From Cristatella mucedo (Eukaryota; Bryozoa; Phylactolaemata; Cristatellidae): DNA of 64,000 nucleotides. The notes under the pieces were generated by a model. That model saw only the letters and a list, made by a program, of their open reading frames with translations. It did not search any database and had not been told where the DNA came from. Where the stretch lies: NCBI GenBank assembly GCA_009760855.2, contig WPIO01000069.1, positions 1,539,501 through 1,603,500 on the forward strand, given 5' to 3'. Below, piece by piece: positions 47,351 to 56,899 of the stretch. How positions within the stretch are numbered: the first letter of the stretch is position 1; each line of letters opens with the position of its first letter. Made by a program: the position numbers and the translations under genes.

Positions 47351-47978
47351 AATCCCTAGCTGATTTAGAGAACTTGTAGGCAGCCATTTTTTCAGAGAAG
47401 CACTACATATCTCAGTTATGGCTAAGTTGGCTAAGTTTGTCCGAGACTAAATTATTTCGAGTTAGCCAAATTTCTCCTCTCATTGCACCTGAAAAGCTAG
47501 GGGCATGATATCAAACAAGCAAAGCATCTCTGAAAAAGCTCGCTCGATGGCAGCTGATCTAATGACTAACAGGTAACAAAATTCTCACTACATCTTGGCA
47601 CCATTTTAAATGTGTAGTCTCGAAGAGCTGAACTTTCTTGATAATCAGATTTAGGTGTAGTCTCTCATTTTCCCTTGATCTTTTAGTAGAACCTACCACT
47701 GTAACTCGATACTGGTACCACAACACTAGCATGGAATTTACAGGTTAATGGATAATTCACTACTCCAATGTAAGACTATGCGAGTGGAGAGTACTCGCCT
47801 CCTGACATAGAGCGCTCTAACGTGCGTTCTTGTTCGTTGCAGAATTCTTCCGAAAACCGAATTTCTTGCGAACATCGTATACGGAAACGATACAGCTAAG
47901 ACCTGTTTAAAGTTATTCTGATTGTTTTTTGACCGTAGCGCGTAAGAAATTACGTGCCTATGGACATCTAAACGCTTA

Positions 47979-48272
47979 TTGCTTCGGGCTGCTGGGTCTC
48001 CCACGCCGGCGGCTGCATTAGCTACGCCGGAGGCTAGTAACCTACTTGTTAGTTATGGTCGTCAGCAGCTGCTATCGCTTCGTCATCGTATATCAAATGC
48101 ATTCCTAGATATTAATGTTGTTGCTAAGATTCATGAACTATGCATTAACAAAAGGAAAGCACCCAGTAGCCGCCGCGGTGGCCTGAACCGCCAGCTTAGA
48201 CACTGCTCGTTTGGTATTCCTAGCATTGTCTCGAACCGCTTAGCACGCTCCCCCCCGCATGCGTCACTGTAA
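47979..48272 (+). CDS. LINE-A N-terminal segment (frameshifted from the main ORF)
   Basis: A 97-codon frame in which LVSYGRQQLLSLRHRISNAF and the basic KRKAPSSRRGG resemble the short N-terminal region that precedes the endonuclease in L2-type proteins. It ends a few codons after a C7 run (48250-48256). In the related copy at 62395 the same stretch is in frame with the following NLSNLVVIR segment, so the ancestor probably had one continuous ORF of a little over 1,000 codons and this break is a one- or two-base slip in the C run, or a sequencing error. The role is probably RNA or nucleic-acid binding, by analogy only. Confidence 0.7.
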   Translation: MLRAAGSPTPAAALATPEASNLLVSYGRQQLLSLRHRISNAFLDINVVAKIHELCINKRKAPSSRRGGLNRQLRHCSFGIPSIVSNRLARSPPHASL

Positions 48273-48286
48273 ATCTCTCAAACTTA

Positions 48287-51154
48287 GTGGTCATCAGGCC
48301 TGTTGTAACCCAATCGGCCAGACTTAACGCTTGCCTTTGGAATCCTCGCTCAATGTGCAATAAACCTCTAGTAATAAACGACCTTATTTCTGAAAATGGT
48401 ATCGACCTGCTCGCCCTAACTGAAACTTGGCTGAAATCGATAAACTGCCCGACAATTAAAGACGCTACTCCATCTGGTTTCACGTTCTTTCACACCCCTA
48501 GATCAATCAAAACAGGAGGTGGAGTTGCTATGATCGTGCGCTCGAAATTCAACTTCAAGCCATTTGCGGTACCCTCGAAGCAGTCTTTTGAATCAATTGT
48601 CCTGGTCTCACCCGAAAACAAGCTACCGATAGTGGCAGTAGTCTATCGCCCACCAGGTACCAAATCCTCCTTTATCTCAGATTTCTCCGATCTCGTTTCG
48701 ATTCTGTGTGCAAGAAATCGATCCTTCCTCGTTATGGGTGATTTCAACGTTCACTTTGATAACTTATCTGACGCTTTCAGCACCGAATTTCATACATTGA
48801 CAGACTCATTATCTCTTGTGACTCATGTGCATGGCCCTACCCACATCAAGGGTCACACACTCGACCAAATTTTCTCATATAACTGCACTTTGTCATCACC
48901 AGTTATCACCAAATCCTGCTTATCTGACCACATGCAGATCTCATTCAATCTACAGTGTGTGCCCACATTCTCCTCTAAAATAACCTGTGAATCGCGAAAC
49001 CTCAAGACCCTTGACATCGATGCTGTCCGTGCGAGCATATCTGCTTCACCTCTGCTGCTCAGTCCTCCCTCCGATCTGTCATCACTGGTAGATTGCTACA
49101 ACACGACACTAGCTGACACGCTCGACGAGTTTGCACCTTTGACAAAGCGCACTGTGCACCCCCGCCCAGACGGCCTATGGTTTACCACAGACATTAAACT
49201 AGCCAAGTCTACTAAACGAAAGCTTGAAAAGGCATACAAAAGATCCGGACTAACTGTCCATCGACAGGCATATGAAGACTACTGTAGGTCGTACCAATCG
49301 ATCCTAGCAAACGCTAAGTCTAGCTTCTATAGAAACATTGTTGAATCACAGATGCACAATCCAAAAATGCTGATGTCGACAATAAACCATCTCCTCAACC
49401 GTTCCCAGGTTAGCTCCTTACCTGATGATCCTTGTGATGATCTAGCCGATCGCTTCTCTCGATTCTTTGTGCAGAAGATAGACAAAATCAGTGAATCCAT
49501 CCCTGCGATGACAACCTTCCCACTAGAATGCTGTTCCTCGGTTCCTGGCTGCGCCTCAATGTCTGCATTTAAACAGGTCACTAGTGATGTAGTCCTAAAG
49601 CTCGTATCACAATCAAAGAAGACAACAAGTCCACTGGACCCTATTCCCACTGTCCTGCTCCTACGTTGCATTGATCTGCTGCTGCCATGCATAACCAACA
49701 TCATTAATATGTCATTAGCCTCAGGTCAGGTCCCAGCACCTTTCAAAAAAGCTGTAGTCAGGCCACTTCTCAAGAAAGCTACACTAGACCAAGAGAACTT
49801 AAGCAACTACCGCCCAGTCTCCCTTCTAACATTCCTATCAAAGACACTGGAACGGGTCGTGGCAGACCAGCTGAACTCGTATATCGAAACCTCACACCTT
49901 GCTAGTAAGTTCCAGTCTGGCTTTGGAGCTAATCACTCCACAGAGTCAGCATTGCTTCGGGTATACAACGACCTACTTAGGAATGCAGACATGGGTAGAG
50001 TGTCTCTTCTTGTTTTGCTCGATCTTTCGGCAGCTTTTGATACCATCGATCACAAAGTACTTCTAGAGCACCTCTCATCTCGCCTGGGCATCACTGGCAC
50101 TGCTCTGCAGTGGTTCAGGTCCTATCTCAGTGGGAGACTCCAGAGTGTTGACGTGAATGGACAAAGATCATCTGAAGTACCTCTAAAATATGGAGTACCT
50201 CAGGGCTCTGTGCTAGGTCCGGTCTTTTTCACCGTTTATACTCTCCCTCTCGCTGATGTGATTGCCAAGCACAATCTAGGCTTTCACTTCTATGGGGATG
50301 ACACTCAGTTGTACCTTTGCTTTGATCCCTCCCAGCCTTCGAGCACCTCAAATTCTCTCAACTCACTTGCTGCATGCATTGATGACATCCGATCATGGAT
50401 GGCAGCAAATTTTCTAAAACTAAACGATGATAAAACTAACTTACTAGTTATGGGCAAACCTAGTGTTATTCAGAAATTGGAAAGGCTGACTTTCAAAATT
50501 GGCTCTGCCAGCATATCTCCAGTTGCATCAGCTCGAAATCTAGGTGTCATATTCCAAAGCGACCTCTCGTTAGACGACCATATCAGCTCCACAGTCAAAT
50601 CAGCCTATTTTCAGCTTCATAACATTGCTAAAATTAGGGCTTGTTTAGATAAGGATACCACGTCCAAGTTGGTCCATGCATTCGTGACATCTCGTCTCGA
50701 CTTCTGCAACTCACTGCTTACTGGCCTACCAGCATGTGCGATCAGGCGATTGCAGCTGGTGCAAAACTCTGCAGCTAGGCTTGTCTGTCGTGAGCGTCGC
50801 AGTTGCCACATTACTCCACTTCTCGCCGACCTGCACTGGTTACCAGTCAAGCAACGGATTGACTTCAAGGTTTTGTCGCTCACTTTTAGGTCTCTTCATT
50901 CTATGGCTCCAGCCTATCTTTCAGATATACTACCCCATCAGGCAAAGCATCGTACCACTCGCTTTTCGCAATCCAACAGTCTAGAAATACCTCGTACAAA
51001 CCTTAAATCCTTTGGAGACCGTGCATTTAGCTCGTATGCTCCCACAGCCTGGAACTCCCTCCCGACCTGCATCAGAACATCCCCTGACCTGACCACATTT
51101 AAAAGAAACTTAAAAACATACCTATTTAGGACAGCGTTTAGTGGGTCCTTGTGA
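48287..51154 (+). CDS. LINE-A endonuclease/reverse transcriptase
   Basis: A 955-codon frame. Residues 1-230 are an APE-type endonuclease that would nick the target: LALTETWL (E46), VVYRPPG (118-124), GDFNVH (151-156), THIKGHTLD (185-193) and SDH (213-215). Residues of about 430-800 are the reverse transcriptase: NYRPVSLL (507), DLSAAFDTIDHK (579), GVPQGSVLGP (636), YGDD (669-672) and SWMAANFLKLNDDKT (703). The C-terminal domain (HAFVTSRLDFCNS, GDRAFSSYAPTAWNSLPTC) is typical of L2/CR1. The catalytic box is YGDD, where the young copy at 38013 and LINE-B read YADD; one G-for-C change explains it. The first codon is probably not a true start, since the frame was likely continuous with 47979-48272. 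All other key residues are present. Confidence 0.95.
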   Translation: MVIRPVVTQSARLNACLWNPRSMCNKPLVINDLISENGIDLLALTETWLKSINCPTIKDATPSGFTFFHTPRSIKTGGGVAMIVRSKFNFKPFAVPSKQSFESIVLVSPENKLPIVAVVYRPPGTKSSFISDFSDLVSILCARNRSFLVMGDFNVHFDNLSDAFSTEFHTLTDSLSLVTHVHGPTHIKGHTLDQIFSYNCTLSSPVITKSCLSDHMQISFNLQCVPTFSSKITCESRNLKTLDIDAVRASISASPLLLSPPSDLSSLVDCYNTTLADTLDEFAPLTKRTVHPRPDGLWFTTDIKLAKSTKRKLEKAYKRSGLTVHRQAYEDYCRSYQSILANAKSSFYRNIVESQMHNPKMLMSTINHLLNRSQVSSLPDDPCDDLADRFSRFFVQKIDKISESIPAMTTFPLECCSSVPGCASMSAFKQVTSDVVLKLVSQSKKTTSPLDPIPTVLLLRCIDLLLPCITNIINMSLASGQVPAPFKKAVVRPLLKKATLDQENLSNYRPVSLLTFLSKTLERVVADQLNSYIETSHLASKFQSGFGANHSTESALLRVYNDLLRNADMGRVSLLVLLDLSAAFDTIDHKVLLEHLSSRLGITGTALQWFRSYLSGRLQSVDVNGQRSSEVPLKYGVPQGSVLGPVFFTVYTLPLADVIAKHNLGFHFYGDDTQLYLCFDPSQPSSTSNSLNSLAACIDDIRSWMAANFLKLNDDKTNLLVMGKPSVIQKLERLTFKIGSASISPVASARNLGVIFQSDLSLDDHISSTVKSAYFQLHNIAKIRACLDKDTTSKLVHAFVTSRLDFCNSLLTGLPACAIRRLQLVQNSAARLVCRERRSCHITPLLADLHWLPVKQRIDFKVLSLTFRSLHSMAPAYLSDILPHQAKHRTTRFSQSNSLEIPRTNLKSFGDRAFSSYAPTAWNSLPTCIRTSPDLTTFKRNLKTYLFRTAFSGSL

Positions 51155-51627
51155 TTCGTCCTCGACGTGCTTATGCGTGCTGACACTGTTCATGCTGCCA
51201 CTAACCACATTTGCATGCTGACCCAATGCATGTAACCCCTAACCATGTTATTCATTTTGTTTGTTTTTCAAGCATGATTTTACTTACTATTCTATTGCGT
51301 ATCACTTTGCAGCAAATGTAAAGCGCCTAGAAAGAGATTAAGTTCTCTGAGGGCGCTTTATCAAGTGCAATATTATTATTATTATTATTACTCAAATCGA
51401 GGTAATTTGCTGCGTCTTGATATGCAAATCTATAAGTGCTCAAAGTGAGTTTAAACTGGTGGTGCAGGTCATGCACCGATTCATTAAGATGAGCAGTAGT
51501 GCTAATTTGTGAGCAGTAGGAAATAATTTTAACGGAATTTCTCTGAAGCTAAAGATGCTCTAACATGCAAAAATTTCATAAATATTACTCTCTTTACGGA
51601 CATTAGACTATTGATGCAAATGAGTTT

Positions 51628-52155
51628 TAATAATAATAATAATAATATTGCACTTGATAAAGCGCCCTCAGAGAACTTAATCTCTTTCTAGGCGCTTTAC
51701 ATTTGCTGCAAAGTGATACGCAATAGAATAGTAAGTAAAATCATGCTTGAAAAACAAACAAAATGAATAACATGGTTAGGGGTTACATGCAATGGGTCAG
51801 CATGCAAATGTGGTTAGTGGCAGCATGAACAGTGTCAGCACGCATAAGCACATCGAGGACGAATCACAAGGACCCACTAAACGCTGTCCTAAATAGGTAT
51901 GTTTTTAAGTTTCTTTTCAATGTGGTCAGGTCAGGGGAAGTTCTGATGCAGGTCGGGAGGGAGTTCCAGGCTGTGGGAGCATACGAGCTAAATGCACGGT
52001 CTCCAAAGGATTTAAGGTTTGTACGAGGTATTTCTAGACTGTTGGATTCCGAAAAGCGAGTGGTACGATGCTTTGCCTGATGGGGTAGTATATCTGAAAG
52101 ATAGGCTGGAGCCATAGAATGAAGAGCCCTAAAAGTGAGCGACAAAACCTTGAGT
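51628..52155 (-). mobile_element. Young LINE-A 3' fragment, tail to tail with the full-length copy
   Basis: It begins (TAA)n then ATTGCACTTGATAAAGCG and matches the 3' UTR and the last about 95 codons of the young copies almost base for base, ending at GACAAAACCTTGAG. The full-length copy ends 236 bp upstream in the opposite orientation. Confidence 0.9.
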
Positions 52156-52339
52156 TTTGCTGTTCCTCTTTGAGGAAATTTATATTGAAAGTCACATATA
52201 AAGTTCTGATTATTTTTCCTGATATAAAATGAACTATTCAACTCCGGTCTGGTCATTCAAGAAAGTATCTAAAGGTGTCCCGTGAAACAAACTAATCGAC
52301 TTGAGATACTTTTCATTACTCAATTCCCCCCACACTGCT

Positions 52340-52930
52340 TCTCAATATCCATTCTGACCAGTCATCATTGGTAGAATGCTACTACACAACTATAGCTTAC
52401 TCGCTCAAGATTCTTGAATCAATGACAAAGCACACTACGAGACCTCGTCCAGACGACTTTTGGCTTACCAAAGACCTTAAACTACCTACATTAACTCAAC
52501 CCAAGCTTTAGAAAACTTAGCAAACGTTACGATAGAATGACCTTCGACCATCAAACAATGTCTACTATAGGTTGCGCAAATTCATCCTGGCTAAGGCTAT
52601 GGTTACCCTTAATACAAATCTGGTTAAAATCACAAATTAAAAATCCAACTATGCTGATTTTGACCGTCTCCTTTGCCTCCCCAAGGTTCGCTCTATACTT
52701 AGTGATCCTTGTGGCGATCCAGCTTATGGTCACATACTAGCTACACGTTCAGCATGATAGATGTGATCAGAGAGTCTGAACCTAAAGTAGCAGCCTCCCC
52801 CAGCACACCTCAAAATTAAAAAACTACCCAACCTTACCTCAACTTGGTGCAACATCTTCACCTAACCCCTTCAAGGTGTTCAATAGTCACATAATTCTAA
52901 AATGTATCTGTCAATCAACGAATACTGCTA
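52340..52930 (+). mobile_element. Old LINE-A middle fragment
   Basis: CATCATTGGTAGAATGCTAC, GACAAAGCACACTACGAGAC, AATCCAACTATGCTGATTTT and AGTGATCCTTGTGGCGATCC follow the order of the LINE-A linker between endonuclease and RT, with many indels. Confidence 0.7.
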
Positions 52931-52989
52931 TTTCTTGATGTTGAGATCGTGATTTGATAGTGTATATCCCAGCTTACATCAGTGCTTAC

Positions 52990-53335
52990 CCTACGTGTTG
53001 TTGTCTGCCAGTAGCACTAGGCTGGGAGCACCCAGACCTTGCCTAGCGAATCAAACCTCAGTTCTTGCTGCTGCTGGGCGGGAGCAGAGATGCTAGCATA
53101 TTGGAGTGCAGTGTTCCTGATTAACAGAAGACGGTGTTCCTGTTGGTGTGGACGTCTGATGTCGAGTTGATAACTACACGCTGTCGAGTAGTGTGGCTTA
53201 GGTTTGCTCCAAGTCACTTTCTGTTTAGCAAAACGCACAGGCTCACCAGTGTAACATCTCGACTCTATACCAACTATTCTCCTTATACAATGCACTTAAC
53301 TGCATCTCTCACTCATACCCCCTAAACTAAACATG
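52990..53335. other. Unassigned insert-like segment
   Basis: Higher GC than its flanks and situated between LINE-A remnants of opposite orientation. It starts near TGTTGTTGTCTGCCAGTAGC and ends near CTAAACTAAACA, TG...CA, so a solo LTR of another family is possible. No second copy is in the window and there is no clear target duplication. Confidence 0.2.
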
Positions 53336-53444
53336 GCATTGGCTTCAGGAAATAGCACCACCCCTTGTATAAAGACGGTAGTGATGTCACTAAAAAGAAA
53401 GCAAGGCTACACTGAGACAAACTAAGCTGCTTCCGTCAAGTCTC

Positions 53445-55690
53445 ACTCCTAATGCCCAGACGAGATGACAAGTGCTGTAGAAGAACTTTGTGATTGATAG
53501 TATCAAAAGCTGCAGAAAGATCAAGCAAAACAAGCTAAGGTATTCTAACCATGTCTGCATTCCTAAGTAGGTCTTTGTACACCCTAAGCAATGCTGATTC
53601 TGTGGAGCGATTACCTCTAAAGCCATACTGGAACTTACTAGCACGGTTTGAAGTTTCAACCGCTGAGTTTGGCCGGTCCACCACGACCTTTTCCAGTGTC
53701 TTCTGTAGGAATGGTAGAAGGAGCCTGGGTAGTATTTGCTCAGGTTCTATTGATTTGCTGTCGCTTTCTTGTGAAGTAGTCTGATTACAGCTGTTTTGAA
53801 AGGTGCTGGGACATGACCTGAGGCTAATGACATAATAATTATGTTAGTCAGGCAAGGCAGCAGCAGATCAATTCAACGTCGGAGCAGGGCAGTGGGAATA
53901 GGGCCCAAAGGACTTGTTGTCGTCTTTGAGTGGGATATAAACTTCAAGACGTAATCACTAGTGACCTGCTTAAATGTAGACATTTAGGTGCAGCGATTTT
54001 TCTGGGACAGCAATCTAGGGGGGTTGTTATCATCGCATGGATGCACTCCCTTATCTCGTCTATGTTCTAGACAAAAAATCTAGAGAAGCTATCGGCTAGA
54101 TCATCACAAGGATCATTAGGTAATGAGCTAATCTGGGAGCGGTTGAGGTGATGGTTGATCTCGACATCCGCATTTATGGACCGTGCATCTTTAATTCAAC
54201 AATGTTTTTAGAGAAGCTAGACTTGGCCTTCGCTAGTATCGATTAATGCGAGCTACAGTAGTCCTAATATGCCTGTTGCTGAACAATCAGTACTGATATT
54301 GTGTATGTTTTTTTTCAAGCTTGTGCTTACTAGACAAAGCTAGATTAACGTCTGTGATCAACCATAGGCCATCTTGGTGAGGTCACACAGTGCACTTACG
54401 ACAACTACTCTCCTACTGCCGGCTATGGCACATCCTTTTCACCGATCCTGAGCTGCTACTTCTACGCTCCTTACTACCTCAACTGCTCTACTGTTTCTGC
54501 TATGCTTCCCACTTTTTCTTTGTTGAGCGAGACGAAGTCTGTTGGCTACCGAATGAGTACCGAAAGCCGCTTAGGCTGCGAGTGTGCTATACAAAACTCT
54601 CCAGCGTTGCACCCACATGGTATATATGACTTTGAGGAGTTACAGACGGAGATACAATACATTTCATTAGTCAGAGGTGCAAACTTGTCGAGCATGTTAG
54701 CTAGTGTCCTGTTTTAGCTATCTACCAATGATGGCAGATCGGAGGGAGCACTGAGCAGCAGAGATCAGATATTCTCGTACGGACAGCATCGATGTCAAGG
54801 GTCTTGAGGTTTCCCGATTCAGGGGTTATTTTACAAGAACAAGCAGGCACATACTGTAGATTGAATGAGATCTGCATGTGGTAAGATAAGCAGGATTTGG
54901 TAATGATCGGTGATGACGAAGTGCAGTTGCATGAGAGAATCTGGTCGTGTGATACAATTGATGTAAGTAGAGCACTCACATGAGCCGCAAAACTAAATGA
55001 GTCATTCAATGCCCGAAATTCAGAGCTGAAAGCGGCAGATCAGTTATCAAAGTGAATGTTGGAATCACTCAAAACGAAAAAGTATTGATTCATTGCATGC
55101 AGAATCGAAATTATATCGGAGAAATCTGTGAAAAAGGAGAATTTGGTACCTGGTGGGCGATAGACTTCTGCCACCATTAGTAGCTTGTTTTCGGGTGAGA
55201 CCAAGATGATCGATTCACAAAACTGCTTCCACGGTAATGCAAATGGCTTGAAGTTAAATTTTGAGGGTACGATAACAGCAACTTTGCCTCCAGTTTTGAT
55301 TAATCTAAGGGTGTGAAAGACTGAGAAACCTGTTGGGTAGCGTCTTTAATCGTCGGGAAGTTCATCGATTCTAGCCAAGTTTCAGTTACGGCTGGCAGGT
55401 TGAGACCATTTTCAGAAATAAGGCAGCATGTTACCAAAAGTTTATTGCACATTGAGAGAGGACTCCAAAGTTACGCTAAGTCGTACCGACGGAGTTATAA
55501 AAGGCCTGATGACCAGTAAGTTAAAGACACTCACAGTGAATCGCGTGGAGGAGCGTGCTGAGAGTTTCAAGACAATGCCCGGAATACCAAACGAGCGGGT
55601 ACTAAGCTCGCAGTTCCTGCCCAACGAGCGGTGCCTGAGCTGGCAGTTCTGGCCACTGCTGTGGCTCCGGCTGCTTTTCTTTTGCTAAGC
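53445..55690 (-). mobile_element. LINE-A copy lacking its 3' end, interrupted
   Basis: The minus-strand copy covers the N-terminal segment (55440-55690), endonuclease (54722-55430), linker and the first RT motifs, ending in the DHKVLLEHLSSRLGI-equivalent at about 53445. The 3' third is missing, unlike the usual 5' truncation. A LINE-B 3' fragment sits inside it (54393-54668). Numerous stops. Confidence 0.82.
54393..54668 (+). mobile_element. LINE-B 3' fragment inside LINE-A
   Basis: CGACAACTACTCTCCTACTG to GGAGATACAATACATTTC matches the LINE-B 3' end. LINE-A sequence (linker, DEFAPLTK-equivalent) is split at this point and resumes at AGTCAGAGGTGCAAAC. Confidence 0.87.
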
Positions 55691-55775
55691 TTAATTATCA
55701 AGAAATAACGTGCAGACTATCTGCACGAATCCAAGCAGCTCGCAATGGTAATAATGCTTGAGTCAGCGACGTCAG

Positions 55776-55820
55776 AACGTCGTTGGCTTATGGCCTTTAG
55801 TCATTTATGACAGTGTTATA
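55776..55820 (+). repeat. 45-bp direct repeat, copy 1
   Basis: AACGTCGTTGGCTTATGGCC through GACAGTGTTATA, identical at all 45 positions to 56570-56614. Confidence 0.97.
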
Positions 55821-55824
55821 CAAC

Positions 55825-55905
55825 ATTGGTTTTTCTTTACAACAAATGTAAAGTTCTTAGAAAGACATCAATTTCTCTGAGTGTACTGTATCTAATTTGT
55901 TATTT
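55825..55905 (+). mobile_element. Old LINE-A 3' tail
   Basis: CTTTACAACAAATGTAAAG, TTCTTAGAAAGACATC and TTCTCTGAGTGTACTG follow the order of the LINE-A terminus. No coding part. Confidence 0.6.
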
Positions 55906-55914
55906 TTAGTGGTC

Positions 55915-56345
55915 TAGATCAGCCTCTCACATTTGTACCTAGCTGATCTAATGCTCTGATGTATATGGACAATACATTAGCCGCCATAATCTTATGCTTA
56001 AAGACCTTGGTTACTGAAGCTTTGGCCCTGTCCTTCCTAAACTTTGGAGCCACTTTCACAAATTTTCCACGGCAACATTCACTCTCCAGCTGCCAACGTG
56101 GCATATCCTCTCTACCCATTCTTAGCTGCTGTTTCCATACTACTTACTACTTTGAATACGATCCTGACTAAACCATGCTTCTCGCCTCTTTTTTGAGAGA
56201 TATTGTGTCTGCTACCAATCGACTCGGTATCTAAATCCCCTGTGGCTTCGAGTTTTGTATACAAAATCTTACTGCATAACACCCATATATTTGTAGTGGC
56301 CCTGCAGAGATCGAAGCAGAGATATATTACGTGTCCTCTAGATAC
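55915..56345 (+). mobile_element. LINE-B 3' fragment, diverged
   Basis: TTGTACCTAGCTGATCTAATG, the equivalent of APSYLAELMYQ, and the UTR motifs GGCATATCCTCTCTACCC, GTTTTGTATACAAAATC and GCAGAGATATATTACG align in order with LINE-B. Confidence 0.7.
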
Positions 56346-56569
56346 TACCCTATGTTGCGCCATAATAATCGGCTTCTTTAATAAAGTAAACTAAATTAAT
56401 TTGTTCCTGAAGACCGAACACGATCCCCTCCATGCTCTTCAAGGACAAAACAATGTAATCCAACCTGGACTTAGATACTGATTGTTACTCTGGATTACGT
56501 ACTGTTCAAACATACTTCGTTATCGCATCAATCGACAATTACGAGCTGTTGCTCTTTTGAGATTCTGAT

Positions 56570-56614
56570 AACGTCGTTGGCTTATGGCCTTTAGTCATTT
56601 ATGACAGTGTTATA
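56570..56614 (+). repeat. 45-bp direct repeat, copy 2
   Basis: Identical to 55776-55820; the two copies are 794 bp apart, start to start. Confidence 0.97.
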
Positions 56615-56784
56615 TAACAAATGGGCAGCAAAGGCCAGGGGTGTGAGGTATGGATGCCGGGCGGGTAGTCGTGGACTGGCCTGGTGAGGCGTCCCAGTGA
56701 ATGAACGTCTTTGAGCCCCCTTCGGTGTTCTCTGTAGTATCGCGTACTGCCACTTAGAAAATGTCGAACTAAAATTAAAAAAAC

Positions 56785-56890
56785 TTGGATTAGATGGGTA
56801 TCGAATGAGTGCCCACCGCCGCTTAAACTTCGATTGGGCTGTAGATGGCTGTCCTAAGTAACACTTACTTAGTCTTTTAATACCTGCTCA
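56785..56890 (+). mobile_element. LINE-B UTR relic
   Basis: GGGTATCGAATGAGTGCCCA, CCGCTTAAACTTCGATTGGG and CTTAGTCTTTTAATACC resemble the LINE-B UTR (GTACCGAAAGCCGCTTAGGCT...). Both ends are missing. Confidence 0.45.
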
Positions 56891-56899
56891 ATCAAAGAA

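Larger units (their letters stand above)
47795..51391 (+). mobile_element. Full-length LINE-A (L2/CR1-type), one frameshift
   Basis: About 3.6 kb. The 5' boundary is set by similarity to the second 5' end at 62395 (the shared block around CAGAATTCTTCCGAAAACCG). It holds an N-terminal frame (47979-48272), the main endonuclease/RT frame (48287-51154), a 3' UTR with the conserved tail GTAAAGCGCCTAG...GAGGGCGCTTTATCAAGTGC, and a terminal (ATT)n. Apart from a C7 frameshift and the YGDD change it appears intact, the most complete element in the window. It is preceded by the TGTCTC array and followed by a reversed LINE-A tail at 51628. Confidence 0.95.
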
